Part shown: piece by piece, positions 8,231 to 15,358 of the stretch | How the letters are laid out: each line of letters opens with the position of its first letter | Numbering within the stretch: position 1 is the stretch's first letter | Origin: CAZVYN01 sp964631125 | GTDB lineage: Bacteria; Eisenbacteria; RBG-16-71-46; CAIMUX01 | Direction: 5' to 3' | Length of the DNA stretch: 38,662 nucleotides | Assembly (NCBI GenBank): GCA_964631125.1 | Contig: CAZVYN010000035.1 | Span: 1-38,662, forward strand | Notes under the pieces: model-generated | The model's input: only the letters and a program-made list of their open reading frames with translations | Databases searched by the model: none | Told to the model about the DNA's origin: nothing | Translations under genes and position numbers: made by a program

Positions 8231-8428
8231 CTACGCCAGGGCCAAGACTCGCTTGATCCGCTTCACGTCGCAGGCGGCAACGAGCCCGGATTCACGCAGG
8301 CGGCGCTTGCGCTTGGGCGCCTTGTCGTAGTTGAGGTGCCGCTTGCCGCAATGCCGACGCTTCAGCTTTCCGGTGCCAGTCAACTTGAACCGCTTCGCCG
8401 CGGCTCGATTGGTCTTCATCTTGGGCAC
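8231..8428 (-). CDS. rpmI: 50S ribosomal protein L35
   Basis: A 65-residue, Lys/Arg-rich ribosomal protein with the family N-terminus PKMKTNRAAAKRFKLTGTGKLKRR and HLNYDKAPKRKRRLR. The start codon is GTG (8426-8428), preceded by AGGAGAACGATC; beginning there gives the conserved MPKMKT start. It lies between infC and rplT, the standard operon order. Confidence 0.96.
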   Translation of the reverse strand: MPKMKTNRAAAKRFKLTGTGKLKRRHCGKRHLNYDKAPKRKRRLRESGLVAACDVKRIKRVLALA

Positions 8429-8464
8429 GATCGTTCTCCTCGATTGCTCTGACTCGATTTCGAC

Positions 8465-8503
8465 GGGCTCACTTCACGGGCTCACTTCACAGGGCCACTT
8501 CAC
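8465..8503 (-). repeat. 13-bp tandem repeat between infC and rpmI
   Basis: On the plus strand GGGCTCACTTCAC occurs twice in a row (8465-8477 and 8478-8490), followed by a diverged third unit AGGGCCACTTCAC (8491-8503). It fills most of the 104-base spacer between infC and rpmI. It is one of several short tandem duplications in this window. Confidence 0.85.
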
Positions 8504-8532
8504 CGGATCACTGCTGGCGCGGACTCGAGAAC

Positions 8533-9210
8533 TCACTCGGGCAACTCATCCTCCAGCTCGGGGAGAAGCGCTGTCTTTTTCTTCGGGGTCGGTCCCGTCG
8601 GCTTCTTCGACAGCTCGGCGGTCGCGCCGTCCGGTCCGACCTCGGCCAAGGGAGCGTCGTCGTCCTCCTCGCCCAGCTTGGGCGGCGCCTTCAGGCCCGG
8701 CTTCGGCGCGATCATCATGACGAGCGCTCGACCGTCCTGGGATGGGCGCTGCTCGACGTTGGCGACATCCTCGAGTGCGCGGATCACGTCCTCCAAGAGG
8801 GCGTAACCCAACTCCGGATGCGAGAGCTCACGACCACGGAAGATCACGGTGACCTTCACCTTGTCGCGCTCCATCAGGAAGTTCCGCGCGTGCTTCATCT
8901 TGAAGTCGAAGTCGTGCTCCTCGATCTTGGGTCGGAGCTTCACCTCTTTCACGACGGACTGATGCTGCTTCTTCCTCGCCTTCTGTTCGCGCTTGGCCGA
9001 CTCATACTTGTACTTGCCGAAGTCCATGACCCGGCAGACCGGAGGACGGGCCTGGCCAGCGACTTCGACGAGATCGAGATCGAGTTCACGCGCAGTCCTC
9101 AGGGCTTCGGAGATCGCCATGACGCCGAGCTGATCACCATCCGCGCCGATTACACGCACCATCGGCACGCGGATTCGGTCGTTGACCCGGACTTCGGTTC
9201 TTCCCGAGAT
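8533..9210 (-). CDS. infC: Translation initiation factor IF-3, probable AUC start
   Basis: IF-3 binds the 30S subunit and checks start-codon pairing. The N-domain runs from RTEVRVNDRIRVPMVRVIGADGDQLGVM, the linker is rich in Lys (YKYESAKREQKARKKQHQ), and the C-domain has VVKEVKLRPKIEEHDFDFK and KVTVIFRGRELSHPELG. About 50 extra acidic/Pro-rich residues follow the C-domain. No ATG, GTG or TTG is well placed: the in-frame ATG at 9267 has no clear ribosome-binding site, whereas ATC at 9208-9210 is preceded by GGGAGG at 8-base spacing and gives the usual N-terminal length. infC uses AUU/AUC/AUA starts in many bacteria, allowing autoregulation, so AUC is preferred (225 residues). Confidence 0.9.
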   Translation of the reverse strand: MSGRTEVRVNDRIRVPMVRVIGADGDQLGVMAISEALRTARELDLDLVEVAGQARPPVCRVMDFGKYKYESAKREQKARKKQHQSVVKEVKLRPKIEEHDFDFKMKHARNFLMERDKVKVTVIFRGRELSHPELGYALLEDVIRALEDVANVEQRPSQDGRALVMMIAPKPGLKAPPKLGEEDDDAPLAEVGPDGATAELSKKPTGPTPKKKTALLPELEDELPE

Positions 9211-9278
9211 AGCGTCTTCCTCCCAGTTCTGGTGTTCTGCCCGCCCCGAAAATTCATGGCCACCCATGGACGGGCGCC

Positions 9279-9308
9279 AAAAAAATAGAGCGGCCGTTCG
9301 AGCCGCTC
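9279..9308 (-). terminator. Intrinsic terminator/attenuator in the infC leader
   Basis: Minus-strand GAGCGGC (9308-9302), a 7-base loop, GCCGCTC (9294-9288), then TA and seven T residues: a complete Rho-independent terminator. It lies after the tRNA-Val gene and 69 bases before the proposed infC start. No promoter is visible between it and infC, so infC transcripts probably read through it. That would make it an attenuator as well as a tRNA terminator. Confidence 0.8.
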
Positions 9309-9603
9309 CTCCAACCATGCGCACGCGACCGCAAGCCCCTCAGCGAGCGATCCCCTGGCCGGAGCCCGAGAACAGCCGCGATCGGCGTATTCGGTCGTCG
9401 GTGCGTATCGTCGACCTGAGTTGCCTGGCTTCGATCGCTTGCGGGATCGGGCCGGCGTCAGGTGAGAAGCGAGCTTCTACTTGCTGCACCCCGCGGCGGC
9501 GGCCCGGTGAGGGGTCGGAGCCACGGCTCTATGTCATTCTTCGCTGTCTTCCCAGTTCCGCTGTCTTCCCAGTTTTTATCGTCACACGAACCGGCAGCGT
9601 AGA
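9309..9603 (-). other. Long leader between tRNA-Val and the infC terminator
   Basis: About 295 bases without a convincing gene. It holds a 16-bp direct repeat (9542-9574) and many G/C-rich segments able to pair, but no clear sigma70 promoter. The tRNA-Val promoter upstream may drive the operon through this leader. In Bacillus and E. coli this operon has a leader bound by L20, so a structured regulatory leader is expected here; I could not fit the known L20-leader fold by eye. Confidence 0.5.
9542..9574 (-). repeat. Two direct copies of a 16-bp sequence in the infC leader
   Basis: CGCTGTCTTCCCAGTT (plus-strand reading) occurs at 9542-9557 and again at 9559-9574, giving a 17-bp period. A diverged relative, reading AACTGGGAGGAAGACGC on the minus strand, spans the infC ribosome-binding region at about 9212-9228. 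Confidence 0.85.
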
Positions 9604-9680
9604 TGGTGGGCGATACTGGAATCGAACCAGTGACCTCTTGCATGTCAAGCAAGCACTCTAACCAGCTGAGCTAATCGCCC
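9604..9680 (-). tRNA. tRNA-Val (GAC anticodon)
   Basis: Full cloverleaf on the minus strand: acceptor stem GGGCGAT (9680-9674) pairs with ATCGCCC (9614-9608), followed by A and encoded CCA (9604-9606). The D-arm reads GCTCAGCTGGTTAGAGT, the anticodon stem is CTTGC/GCAAG around loop TTGACAT (anticodon GAC), and the T-arm is ACTGG-TTCGATT-CCAGT. It reads GUC codons. It has its own strong promoter 17 bases upstream. Confidence 0.97.
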
Positions 9681-9703
9681 TTCCAAACCCCACTGGGAGA
9701 GGC

Positions 9704-9732
9704 AGTCTAGGAACCGACCCCCGGAGTGTCAA
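9704..9732 (-). promoter_or_regulatory. Sigma70-type promoter of tRNA-Val
   Basis: Perfect -35 TTGACA (9732-9727), 17-base spacer, -10 TAGACT (9709-9704). The predicted start is about 9697, 17 bases before the mature tRNA end. The -35 box lies in the last codons of the DAHP synthase gene. It may also feed the infC-rpmI-rplT operon. Confidence 0.85.
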
Positions 9733-10774
9733 CGCGCGATTCATTTTGCGTCGGCCCAGCGGCGATCCGTCGTCCGACCGCGGCGGCCACGGCGCGGAGT
9801 TGGGCCGCCAGTTGGTCGAACTGATCCGGATAGAGGCTCTGCTTCCCGTCACAGAGGGCGACGTCCGGCATCGGATGGACCTCGATGAGGAGTCCGTCCG
9901 CCCCCGCCGCGACCGCCGCGAGCGCCATCGGCCCAACCATCGAGCGGACGCCGGTCGCGTGGCTGGGATCGACCAGGATCGGCAGGTGCGTCAATTCCCG
10001 GGCGACCGGGACGGCCGACAAGTCGAGCGTGTTGCGAGTATAGCTGCCGTGCGTCCGGATCCCGCGCTCGCAGATGAGAACGCGATGGTTGCCGCCGGAC
10101 ATGACGTACTCGGCCGACATGAGCCACTCGTCCATCGTCGAGGCCAGTCCGCGCTTCAGCAGGACAGGTCGATCGACGCGACCCAGCGCTTGCAGCAGCG
10201 TGAAATTCTGCACGTTTCGCGCTCCGACCTGGAGGATGTCGACGTACCGCATGCAGTCGTCCAACTGCGAGACATCCATGATCTCGCTGACGACCGCCAT
10301 CCCGAGTTCGTCCGCCGCCGCACGCAGGATCTTCAGTCCCGCCACCCCGAGTCCCTGGAAGCTGTAGGGCGAGGTGCGCGGCTTGAACGCTCCCCCGCGG
10401 AGCACGCGCGCGCCGGCCGCGTGCACACGTCGCGCGACCTGGAAGACCTGCTCCTCGCTCTCGACCGCGCACGGCCCCGCCATCAGGAGCACTTCCTCTC
10501 CGCCCAGCTCGAGCTCGCCGATGCGGATGCGGGTCTGAGTCGGACAGAGCGCGCGACTGGCCAGCTTGAACTCGTGCGGCAACGCCTCGACGGTCGCGAC
10601 GCCCGGCAGATCGCGCAGCCGGTTCATGGCGACCGGCTCGCCGCCCGCGATCGCGCAGAGCACGCGGTCTCCCGCGGCGGGCACCCGGTGGACGCGCAGA
10701 CCGAGCCCCATGAGCTGACGTTCCAGCTGCTGGACCTGCTGTGGATCGGCGTCGGGACGGAGCGTGATCTTCAT
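9707..10774 (-). CDS. aroF: 3-deoxy-7-phosphoheptulonate synthase (DAHP synthase)
   Basis: Catalyses the first shikimate-pathway step, joining phosphoenolpyruvate and erythrose 4-phosphate. The 355-residue protein has an N-terminal ferredoxin-like (ACT-type) domain (MKITLRPDADPQQVQQLERQL) typical of the Thermotoga-like type I-beta enzymes, then the barrel: MAGPCAVES (98-106), RGGAFKPRTSPYSFQGLG, VSEIMDVSQ, DILQVGARNVQNF, PVLLKRGLAST, ICERGIRTHGSYTRNTLDL, PILVDPSHATG and LLIEVHPMPDVALCDGKQSL. All expected substrate and metal residues look intact. purM ends 25 bases upstream. aroA and pheA lie about 24 kb away in the window. Confidence 0.94.
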   Translation of the reverse strand: MKITLRPDADPQQVQQLERQLMGLGLRVHRVPAAGDRVLCAIAGGEPVAMNRLRDLPGVATVEALPHEFKLASRALCPTQTRIRIGELELGGEEVLLMAGPCAVESEEQVFQVARRVHAAGARVLRGGAFKPRTSPYSFQGLGVAGLKILRAAADELGMAVVSEIMDVSQLDDCMRYVDILQVGARNVQNFTLLQALGRVDRPVLLKRGLASTMDEWLMSAEYVMSGGNHRVLICERGIRTHGSYTRNTLDLSAVPVARELTHLPILVDPSHATGVRSMVGPMALAAVAAGADGLLIEVHPMPDVALCDGKQSLYPDQFDQLAAQLRAVAAAVGRRIAAGPTQNESRVDTPGVGS

Positions 10775-10799
10775 CGCCGCGCCCCGGGCGGGCGGGCGG

Positions 10800-11858
10800 T
10801 CACCGCGACCAGCGCGTCTCGCGCGCGCCTTCCTCGATCCACCCCACCGAGAGCGGAGTCTCGCCCAGCTCGGTCAGCGCGGCCGAGATCCGGTCGGCGG
10901 CGTCGTTCGCGACGACGAGGAGATACCCCAATCCCATGTTGAAGACGCGATGCGCTTCCTCGTCGTCAACCGCCCCGAGGCGTTGCAGCTCGCGAAAGAG
11001 CGGCGGGACGGTCCAGGTGGAGCGATCGAAGACGGCGCGGCATCCCTCGGGCAGGATGCGCGGCACGTTCTCGGGGATGCCGCCTCCGGTCAGGTGGATC
11101 ATGCCGTGGAGCGATGCGTCGCCGAGCAGCGGACGGATGAAAGGGAGATACATCCGATGCGGCGCGAGCAGGAGGTCGCCCCAGGTCTGCTGCGCCTCGG
11201 GCACCAGCTCGTGCAGGACGGCGGGTCGTTCTTCCAGCCCGATCGCGCGCCGCGCGAGTGAGTACCCGTTCGTGTGGAGACCGAAGGAGCGCAGAGCGAG
11301 AATCCGATCGCCGGCGACGATGCGCGCGCCGTCGACCAACCGATCGCGGGTCACCTCGCCGATGATCGTACCGACCACGTCCCAATCGCCCGGCGCATAA
11401 ACTCCCGGCATCTCGGCGGTCTCGCCGCCCAGCAACGCACAGCCTGACTCTCGACACGCGCCGGCCATCCCGTCCACCAACTCGCCCACGGTGACCGCGG
11501 CGAGTCGGCCGGTTCCGATGTAGTCGAGGAAGAACAGCGGCGTTGCCCCATGCACCAAGATGTCGTTCACGCAATGCGAGACGATGTCGTAACCGGCCCC
11601 GCGGAATCGACCGAGCATCGAGGCGATCCGCATCTTCGTGCCGACGCCGTCCATCGAGGCGACGAGGAGCCGATCAGAATCGGGAGCCGGGTAGGCGAAG
11701 AACCCGGCGAACGCGCCCGCCCGCGGAAGAACTCGTTCGGTGTGCGTGCTCTCGACCATGGGCAAGAGGCGACGCAGCGCCGCTTGGGCTTCGACGAGAT
11801 CAACCCCCGCCGCTCGGTATGCCGATCTCGACCCGCCGTCCCCCGCCGTCGCGCTCAC
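10800..11858 (-). CDS. purM: Phosphoribosylformylglycinamidine cyclo-ligase
   Basis: AIR synthetase, fifth step of purine synthesis. The 352-residue protein has AYRAAGVDLVEAQAALRRL, GVGTKMRIA, DIVSHCVNDILVHGATPLFFLDYIGTGRL, ALLGGETAEMPGVY and HTNGYSLARR, then LTGGGIPENVPRILP. The start is GTG at 11858 (VSATAGDGG) behind GGAGG; a TTG one codon earlier is an alternative. Upstream lies a short spacer with 15-bp imperfect repeats. Confidence 0.95.
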   Translation of the reverse strand: MSATAGDGGSRSAYRAAGVDLVEAQAALRRLLPMVESTHTERVLPRAGAFAGFFAYPAPDSDRLLVASMDGVGTKMRIASMLGRFRGAGYDIVSHCVNDILVHGATPLFFLDYIGTGRLAAVTVGELVDGMAGACRESGCALLGGETAEMPGVYAPGDWDVVGTIIGEVTRDRLVDGARIVAGDRILALRSFGLHTNGYSLARRAIGLEERPAVLHELVPEAQQTWGDLLLAPHRMYLPFIRPLLGDASLHGMIHLTGGGIPENVPRILPEGCRAVFDRSTWTVPPLFRELQRLGAVDDEEAHRVFNMGLGYLLVVANDAADRISAALTELGETPLSVGWIEEGARETRWSR

Positions 11859-11879
11859 CAAAGGTCCCCTCCACGCTCA

Positions 11880-11924
11880 CCAACCCAGTCTTGGCCAACC
11901 CAGTCTCGTCCAACTCAATCAGGC
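11880..11924 (-). repeat. 15-bp imperfect tandem repeat before purM
   Basis: On the plus strand CCAACCCAGTCTTGG (11880-11894), CCAACCCAGTCTCGT (11895-11909) and CCAACTCAATCAGGC (11910-11924) lie end to end. The array fills the spacer between purM and the end of the upstream gene and runs a few bases into that gene's 3' end. Confidence 0.8.
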
Positions 11925-12674
11925 CTCGCGGTCCCCCGCGTCCCAGGAATCGTCGACGTCGTACTCGATCGCATCCTCCTCGTGCAGTCTCGGCAAGATC
12001 CGGTTGGTCGCGTCCAGGACGGAGAGCGCGATCGCCTCCAGCGGATCGCCCGACTCGAAAACCGTGCCGATCAAGTGCGCCTCGCGCGACCCCTCGAGAA
12101 ACGCGACGTGGCACATCAAGACGGCCCGACCGGTGAGGCGTCGACGCTCCACCCCGAGCAACTCCCAACTCACTGTCTCGGGGCCGGTCTCGGCGGCGAA
12201 GAGACGCTCGATCGCGCTGAGCGTCGCCCGGGCCACGAGTCGCAATTGGTGCCTTCGAATCGCGGCGCCGCGCGCCACCCCGATCAGGACGCGAGCCCCG
12301 AGCTCGAGTTCGACCTGCGCCTCCGCGATGCCGCCCTCGCGGTGCATGTTCACGCTACGAAATCGTAGCCGGATTCCTGGCGCCTCGTCGCTCGACTGGA
12401 ACGGGTCCCGACGCGCGACGGTTCGCGTCGGCGCTTCTTCCCGAATCAGATCGGGCCGGCCCAGTAGGAGAACGGAGGTCGGCGAGAGGGAGATCCTGTG
12501 GCGGGTGAAGAGCGCGGTGACGACGTCGCGCACGATCGCCCGCGCGCGGCGGGAATCCGAGACCCCGATCTGGACGTCCCGCACGCTCTCCCCTTCGACT
12601 CGTAGTCGTGCGGCGCGGACACCGGGGATCCGCTGTAGGTCGCTCTCGATCGAATCGATCCGAGCGCGCTCCAT
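11919..12674 (-). CDS. Conserved-looking protein of unknown function
   Basis: A 251-residue soluble protein not assigned to a family. Two parts are visible. Residues 1-72 (IESDLQRIPGVRAARLRVEG, then VSDSRRARAIVRDVVTALFTRHRI) have a beta-alpha-beta layout resembling small ACT-like or regulatory domains. Residues 100-235 hold two repeats of a strand-strand-helix pattern (VELELGARVLIGVARG then RLVARATLSAIERLF; CHVAFLEGSREAHLIGTV then PLEAIALSVLDATNRIL), recalling the duplicated regulatory domain of LeuA-type enzymes. The C-terminus is very acidic. No signal peptide or membrane helix. ATG at 12674 lies behind GAGG, 7 bases after the pfkB stop, so it is probably cotranscribed with rsfS and the PfkB kinase. 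Confidence 0.75.
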   Translation of the reverse strand: MERARIDSIESDLQRIPGVRAARLRVEGESVRDVQIGVSDSRRARAIVRDVVTALFTRHRISLSPTSVLLLGRPDLIREEAPTRTVARRDPFQSSDEAPGIRLRFRSVNMHREGGIAEAQVELELGARVLIGVARGAAIRRHQLRLVARATLSAIERLFAAETGPETVSWELLGVERRRLTGRAVLMCHVAFLEGSREAHLIGTVFESGDPLEAIALSVLDATNRILPRLHEEDAIEYDVDDSWDAGDREA

Positions 12675-12681
12675 AGCTGCC

Positions 12682-13629
12682 TCACTTCCCCTCGTCGGTA
12701 CGCGGGCGGGGATCGAACTGCGTCATGCGCCAGAGCGCCTCGACGCGCGACTGGACTCGTGTCGGCTCCAGACCGGCGAATCCTCGGACCGAGAACTCCT
12801 CGACCACGAACGATGCTACGGCGGAACCGTGCGCGATGGCGCGCCTGAGTGTAGCCTCTTCGAGGGAACCGCCGTGTCGGGCCAACCAGCCGAGGAGCCC
12901 GCCGGCGAAGGCGTCCCCCGCGCCGGTCGGGTCCTTCACTTCTTCGACCGGAAAGGCCGGAATGGAGAACCAGCCGTCCTCGGTGCGCACGAGCGCGCCG
13001 TGATCCCCGCGCTTGATGACCACGACGCTCGGGCCCAACATCCGGATCCCCTCGGCGGCGCGTAACACACTGGAGCACCCGGTCAGCAGTCTCGCCTCGG
13101 AGTCGTTGAGCAAGAAGAGGTCGACGCGCGCCAACACCTCGAGCAACGTCTCACGGCGCGAGACGATCCAATAATTCATGGTGTCCAGCGCGACCAGCTT
13201 CGGTCGCTTCATCTGCCCGAGCACCTCGAGCTGCAGGAGCGGGTCGATGTTGGCGAGGAGGACACACGGCGTCTCTCGATAGTCTTCCGGCAGCACAGGG
13301 TGAAAGCCCTCGAAGACGTTCAACTCGGTGCGCAACGTCTCACGATCGTTCATGTCCTCGGAGTAGACGCCTTCCCACCGGAACGTCTTCCCTTCGACGG
13401 TCTGCAGTCCGCGCAGATCGAGCCCGCGCTCCCGGTAGGTCTCGAGATGCGCCTTCGGGAAGTCATCCCCCACCACCGCGACCATTCGGACCGGGCAGTA
13501 GTGCGCCGCCGCGAGGCCGAAGTATGAGGCGGAGCCGCCGAGGCCGTCGTGCATTTCGCCGGCCGGGGTGCGGACCGTGTCGAGCGCGATCGAGCCGACG
13601 ACGAGAATGGGTAGCGTGGACCCGCTCAC
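12682..13629 (-). CDS. PfkB family carbohydrate/nucleoside kinase
   Basis: A 315-residue ribokinase-fold kinase. The N-terminus PILVVGSIALDTV is followed by the substrate-side DGLGGSASYFGLAAA, then the C-terminal signature DPTGAGDAFAGG at 233-244 with catalytic Asp239. The middle contains DLFLLNDSEARLLTG. The substrate is not readable from sequence; sugars, adenosine or similar are possible. The start is GTG at 13629, overlapping the rsfS stop by four bases (GTGA). A longer open frame to 13773 lies inside rsfS and was rejected. Confidence 0.88.
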   Translation of the reverse strand: MSGSTLPILVVGSIALDTVRTPAGEMHDGLGGSASYFGLAAAHYCPVRMVAVVGDDFPKAHLETYRERGLDLRGLQTVEGKTFRWEGVYSEDMNDRETLRTELNVFEGFHPVLPEDYRETPCVLLANIDPLLQLEVLGQMKRPKLVALDTMNYWIVSRRETLLEVLARVDLFLLNDSEARLLTGCSSVLRAAEGIRMLGPSVVVIKRGDHGALVRTEDGWFSIPAFPVEEVKDPTGAGDAFAGGLLGWLARHGGSLEEATLRRAIAHGSAVASFVVEEFSVRGFAGLEPTRVQSRVEALWRMTQFDPRPRTDEGK

Positions 13630-14093
13630 GGAGTCGGCGCGCCGCTCGGTTCGAGCCGATCGCGGAGTTCCTCGCGCGGGGCATCCGCCCAGAGACGCTC
13701 CAACAAATAGTAGTCGCGTGTCTCCGGCAGGAAGACGTGGGCGACCACGTGCACGTAGTCGACCAGGACCCACTTGCGCTGCGCCCGTCCCTCGACATGC
13801 CAGGGGCGCTCGCCTTCCGCGCGCAGGGTCTCTTCGATGTGTTCGGCGATGGCGCGCACCTGGACGTCGCTGCCGCCGGAACAGATGACGAAGAAATCAC
13901 AGGCCGAAGAGAGGTTCCTCAGGTCGAGGAGCACGACGTCGACCCCCTTCTTCTCCAGCATGAGATCGGCGACGCGACGCGCCAACGCCTCGCTCTCTTG
14001 CCGGGGCGGATCCGGCTTTCGACGCGGGGCGCGCTTGGCGCCGCCGGATGCCGCCGCCTTCTTTCGGCCAGGTTCAACTGCTCGTGGAGTCAC
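13626..14093 (-). CDS. rsfS: Ribosomal silencing factor RsfS
   Basis: RsfS binds L14 and blocks subunit joining in slow growth. The 155-residue protein shows ARRVADLMLEKKGVDVVLLDLRNLSSACDFFVICSG, VRAIAEHIEETL, and WVLVDYVHVVAHVFLPETRDYYLLERLWADAP. The first ~35 residues are a basic, Ala/Arg/Lys/Pro-rich extension not part of the core. The start is GTG at 14093, 18 bases after the polyprenyl synthase stop; ribosome-binding signal is weak, so an internal start is possible. Coupled to the PfkB kinase. Confidence 0.93.
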   Translation of the reverse strand: MTPRAVEPGRKKAAASGGAKRAPRRKPDPPRQESEALARRVADLMLEKKGVDVVLLDLRNLSSACDFFVICSGGSDVQVRAIAEHIEETLRAEGERPWHVEGRAQRKWVLVDYVHVVAHVFLPETRDYYLLERLWADAPREELRDRLEPSGAPTP

Positions 14094-14110
14094 TCTACGG
14101 TTTTCTCGGC

Positions 14111-15247
14111 CTAATGATCACGTTGCACGGCGTAGGCGACGGCGCGCTCGACTGCATCGAGGAGGCGCGCCTCACCCGGTGTCGCTGAGGCGCGCAGCAG
14201 ATCGAAGTCGACTTGGGAGAAGGCTTCTTCGGCCAGAGCGCTCGAGCGCGCGCGGCAATACTCGATGGCCCCGGTCGTGGTGAACAGTCCCAGCAGTTCG
14301 TCCCACTGCTCGGCGTCGAGGGTGCGGCGCTCGCCGAATTCACGCAGACGGGCGCGCCCCTGCGCGTTGGCCCGGGCATAGGCGTGGATGAACGGTAGAG
14401 TGATCTTCCCTTCGACCAGATCGGAGCGCGTGCCCTTGCCGAGCCGCCCTTGGTCGCCGATGTAATCGAAGAGATCATCGGTGATCTGATAGGCCCGACC
14501 GAGCAGTTCTCCGAACCGACGCCACCGCTCGACGCCGTCGTCCGGCAGACCCGCGACCAACGCGCCGATCTGCGTGGCCGCGGACATGAGCGACGCAGTC
14601 TTCTCGTCGATCAAGCGGAAGTAGTCATCCTCGTCGATGTCGAGATCGCCGCGCTGCTCGATCTGCAGCATCTCACCGATCGACATGCGATAGGTCGTGC
14701 GCGCGACGACATGCACGACCTTCGGCAGCCCGCGTTCGATCAGTTCGAGAAAGGCCTTCGTGTAGATGAAGTCGCCCAGGATGGTCGAGACGTACCCGTC
14801 ATAGAGCGCATTGATCGTCGGCAGCCCGCGCCGGACGAGACTCTTGTCGATGGTGTCGTCATGGATGAGCGTGGCCGTGTGGATCAACTCGATGATGCTG
14901 GCGCCGAAGACCGCGTTGGCGTTCAGCGCGCCGTCGAGCGCCGGGCCGCCGCCGGTCCCCATCGGGGTCCCCATCGGGGTAAGGGTCGGCGTCGAACCCG
15001 ACGACACCCTCGCCGACATCGCGCCGATGCGGGCGACGAGGAGGAGCAGCGTCGGCCGGAAGCGTTTGCCGCGCAGACCACCGAGGTGGGACGCGAGCCC
15101 CTGCACCAACCCGATCGGGCTCTCGAAGAAGCCCCGGATGATCTCATCGACACGCGCGAGGTCCGATTCGACCGGTTCTTGGAATGCGCGCAGAGGGAGA
15201 TCCGCTTCGACCGACCTGAGGAACAACTCCAGGTTCGACTGCGACAA
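14111..15247 (-). CDS. Polyprenyl diphosphate synthase (long-chain, IspB-like)
   Basis: Trans-prenyl transferase, probably making the C30-C50 chain of a quinone. Motifs: LRGKRFRPTLLLL, IELIHTATLIHDDTID (first Asp-rich motif without inserted residues, as in long-chain enzymes), GDFIYTKAF, GEMLQ, KTASLMSAATQIGAL, YQITDDLFDYIGD (second motif), and DLVEGKITLPFIHA. An extra Ser/Thr/Pro/Gly loop of about 30 residues before the first motif includes TPMGTPMGT, coded by a 12-bp duplication (14955-14978). The likely start is TTG at 15247 with GGGGGAG upstream (378 residues); another TTG at 15268 lacks a binding site. It has its own promoter. Confidence 0.88.
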   Translation of the reverse strand: MSQSNLELFLRSVEADLPLRAFQEPVESDLARVDEIIRGFFESPIGLVQGLASHLGGLRGKRFRPTLLLLVARIGAMSARVSSGSTPTLTPMGTPMGTGGGPALDGALNANAVFGASIIELIHTATLIHDDTIDKSLVRRGLPTINALYDGYVSTILGDFIYTKAFLELIERGLPKVVHVVARTTYRMSIGEMLQIEQRGDLDIDEDDYFRLIDEKTASLMSAATQIGALVAGLPDDGVERWRRFGELLGRAYQITDDLFDYIGDQGRLGKGTRSDLVEGKITLPFIHAYARANAQGRARLREFGERRTLDAEQWDELLGLFTTTGAIEYCRARSSALAEEAFSQVDFDLLRASATPGEARLLDAVERAVAYAVQRDH

Positions 15248-15328
15248 GCCTCTCCCCCTTCTCGACAACGGATCGGGTGGGCGAGCCGCGAGAGCGGCGC
15301 GACCCGCACGACGAACCCAGGACGCCGT

Positions 15329-15358
15329 ACGCTAGCACCGCTCTCGAAGAGGTGTCAA
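15329..15358 (-). promoter_or_regulatory. Sigma70-type promoter of the polyprenyl synthase gene
   Basis: Perfect -35 TTGACA (15358-15353), 18-base spacer, -10 TAGCGT (15334-15329). The -35 box overlaps the stop codon of the upstream M23 peptidase gene. The start would fall near 15322, about 75 bases before the gene. Confidence 0.65.

Noticed and set aside
9542..9574. CRISPR array
   Set aside because: Only two adjacent copies without spacers of constant length and no cas gene in the window.
10800..11924. Purine riboswitch before purM
   Set aside because: The spacer is only about 60 bases and is filled by a 15-bp tandem repeat; no aptamer-like fold is visible.
11740..13065. Plus-strand open frame of 441 codons
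   Set aside because: Antisense to purM, the unknown protein and the PfkB kinase; Ser/Arg/Pro-rich with no motif.
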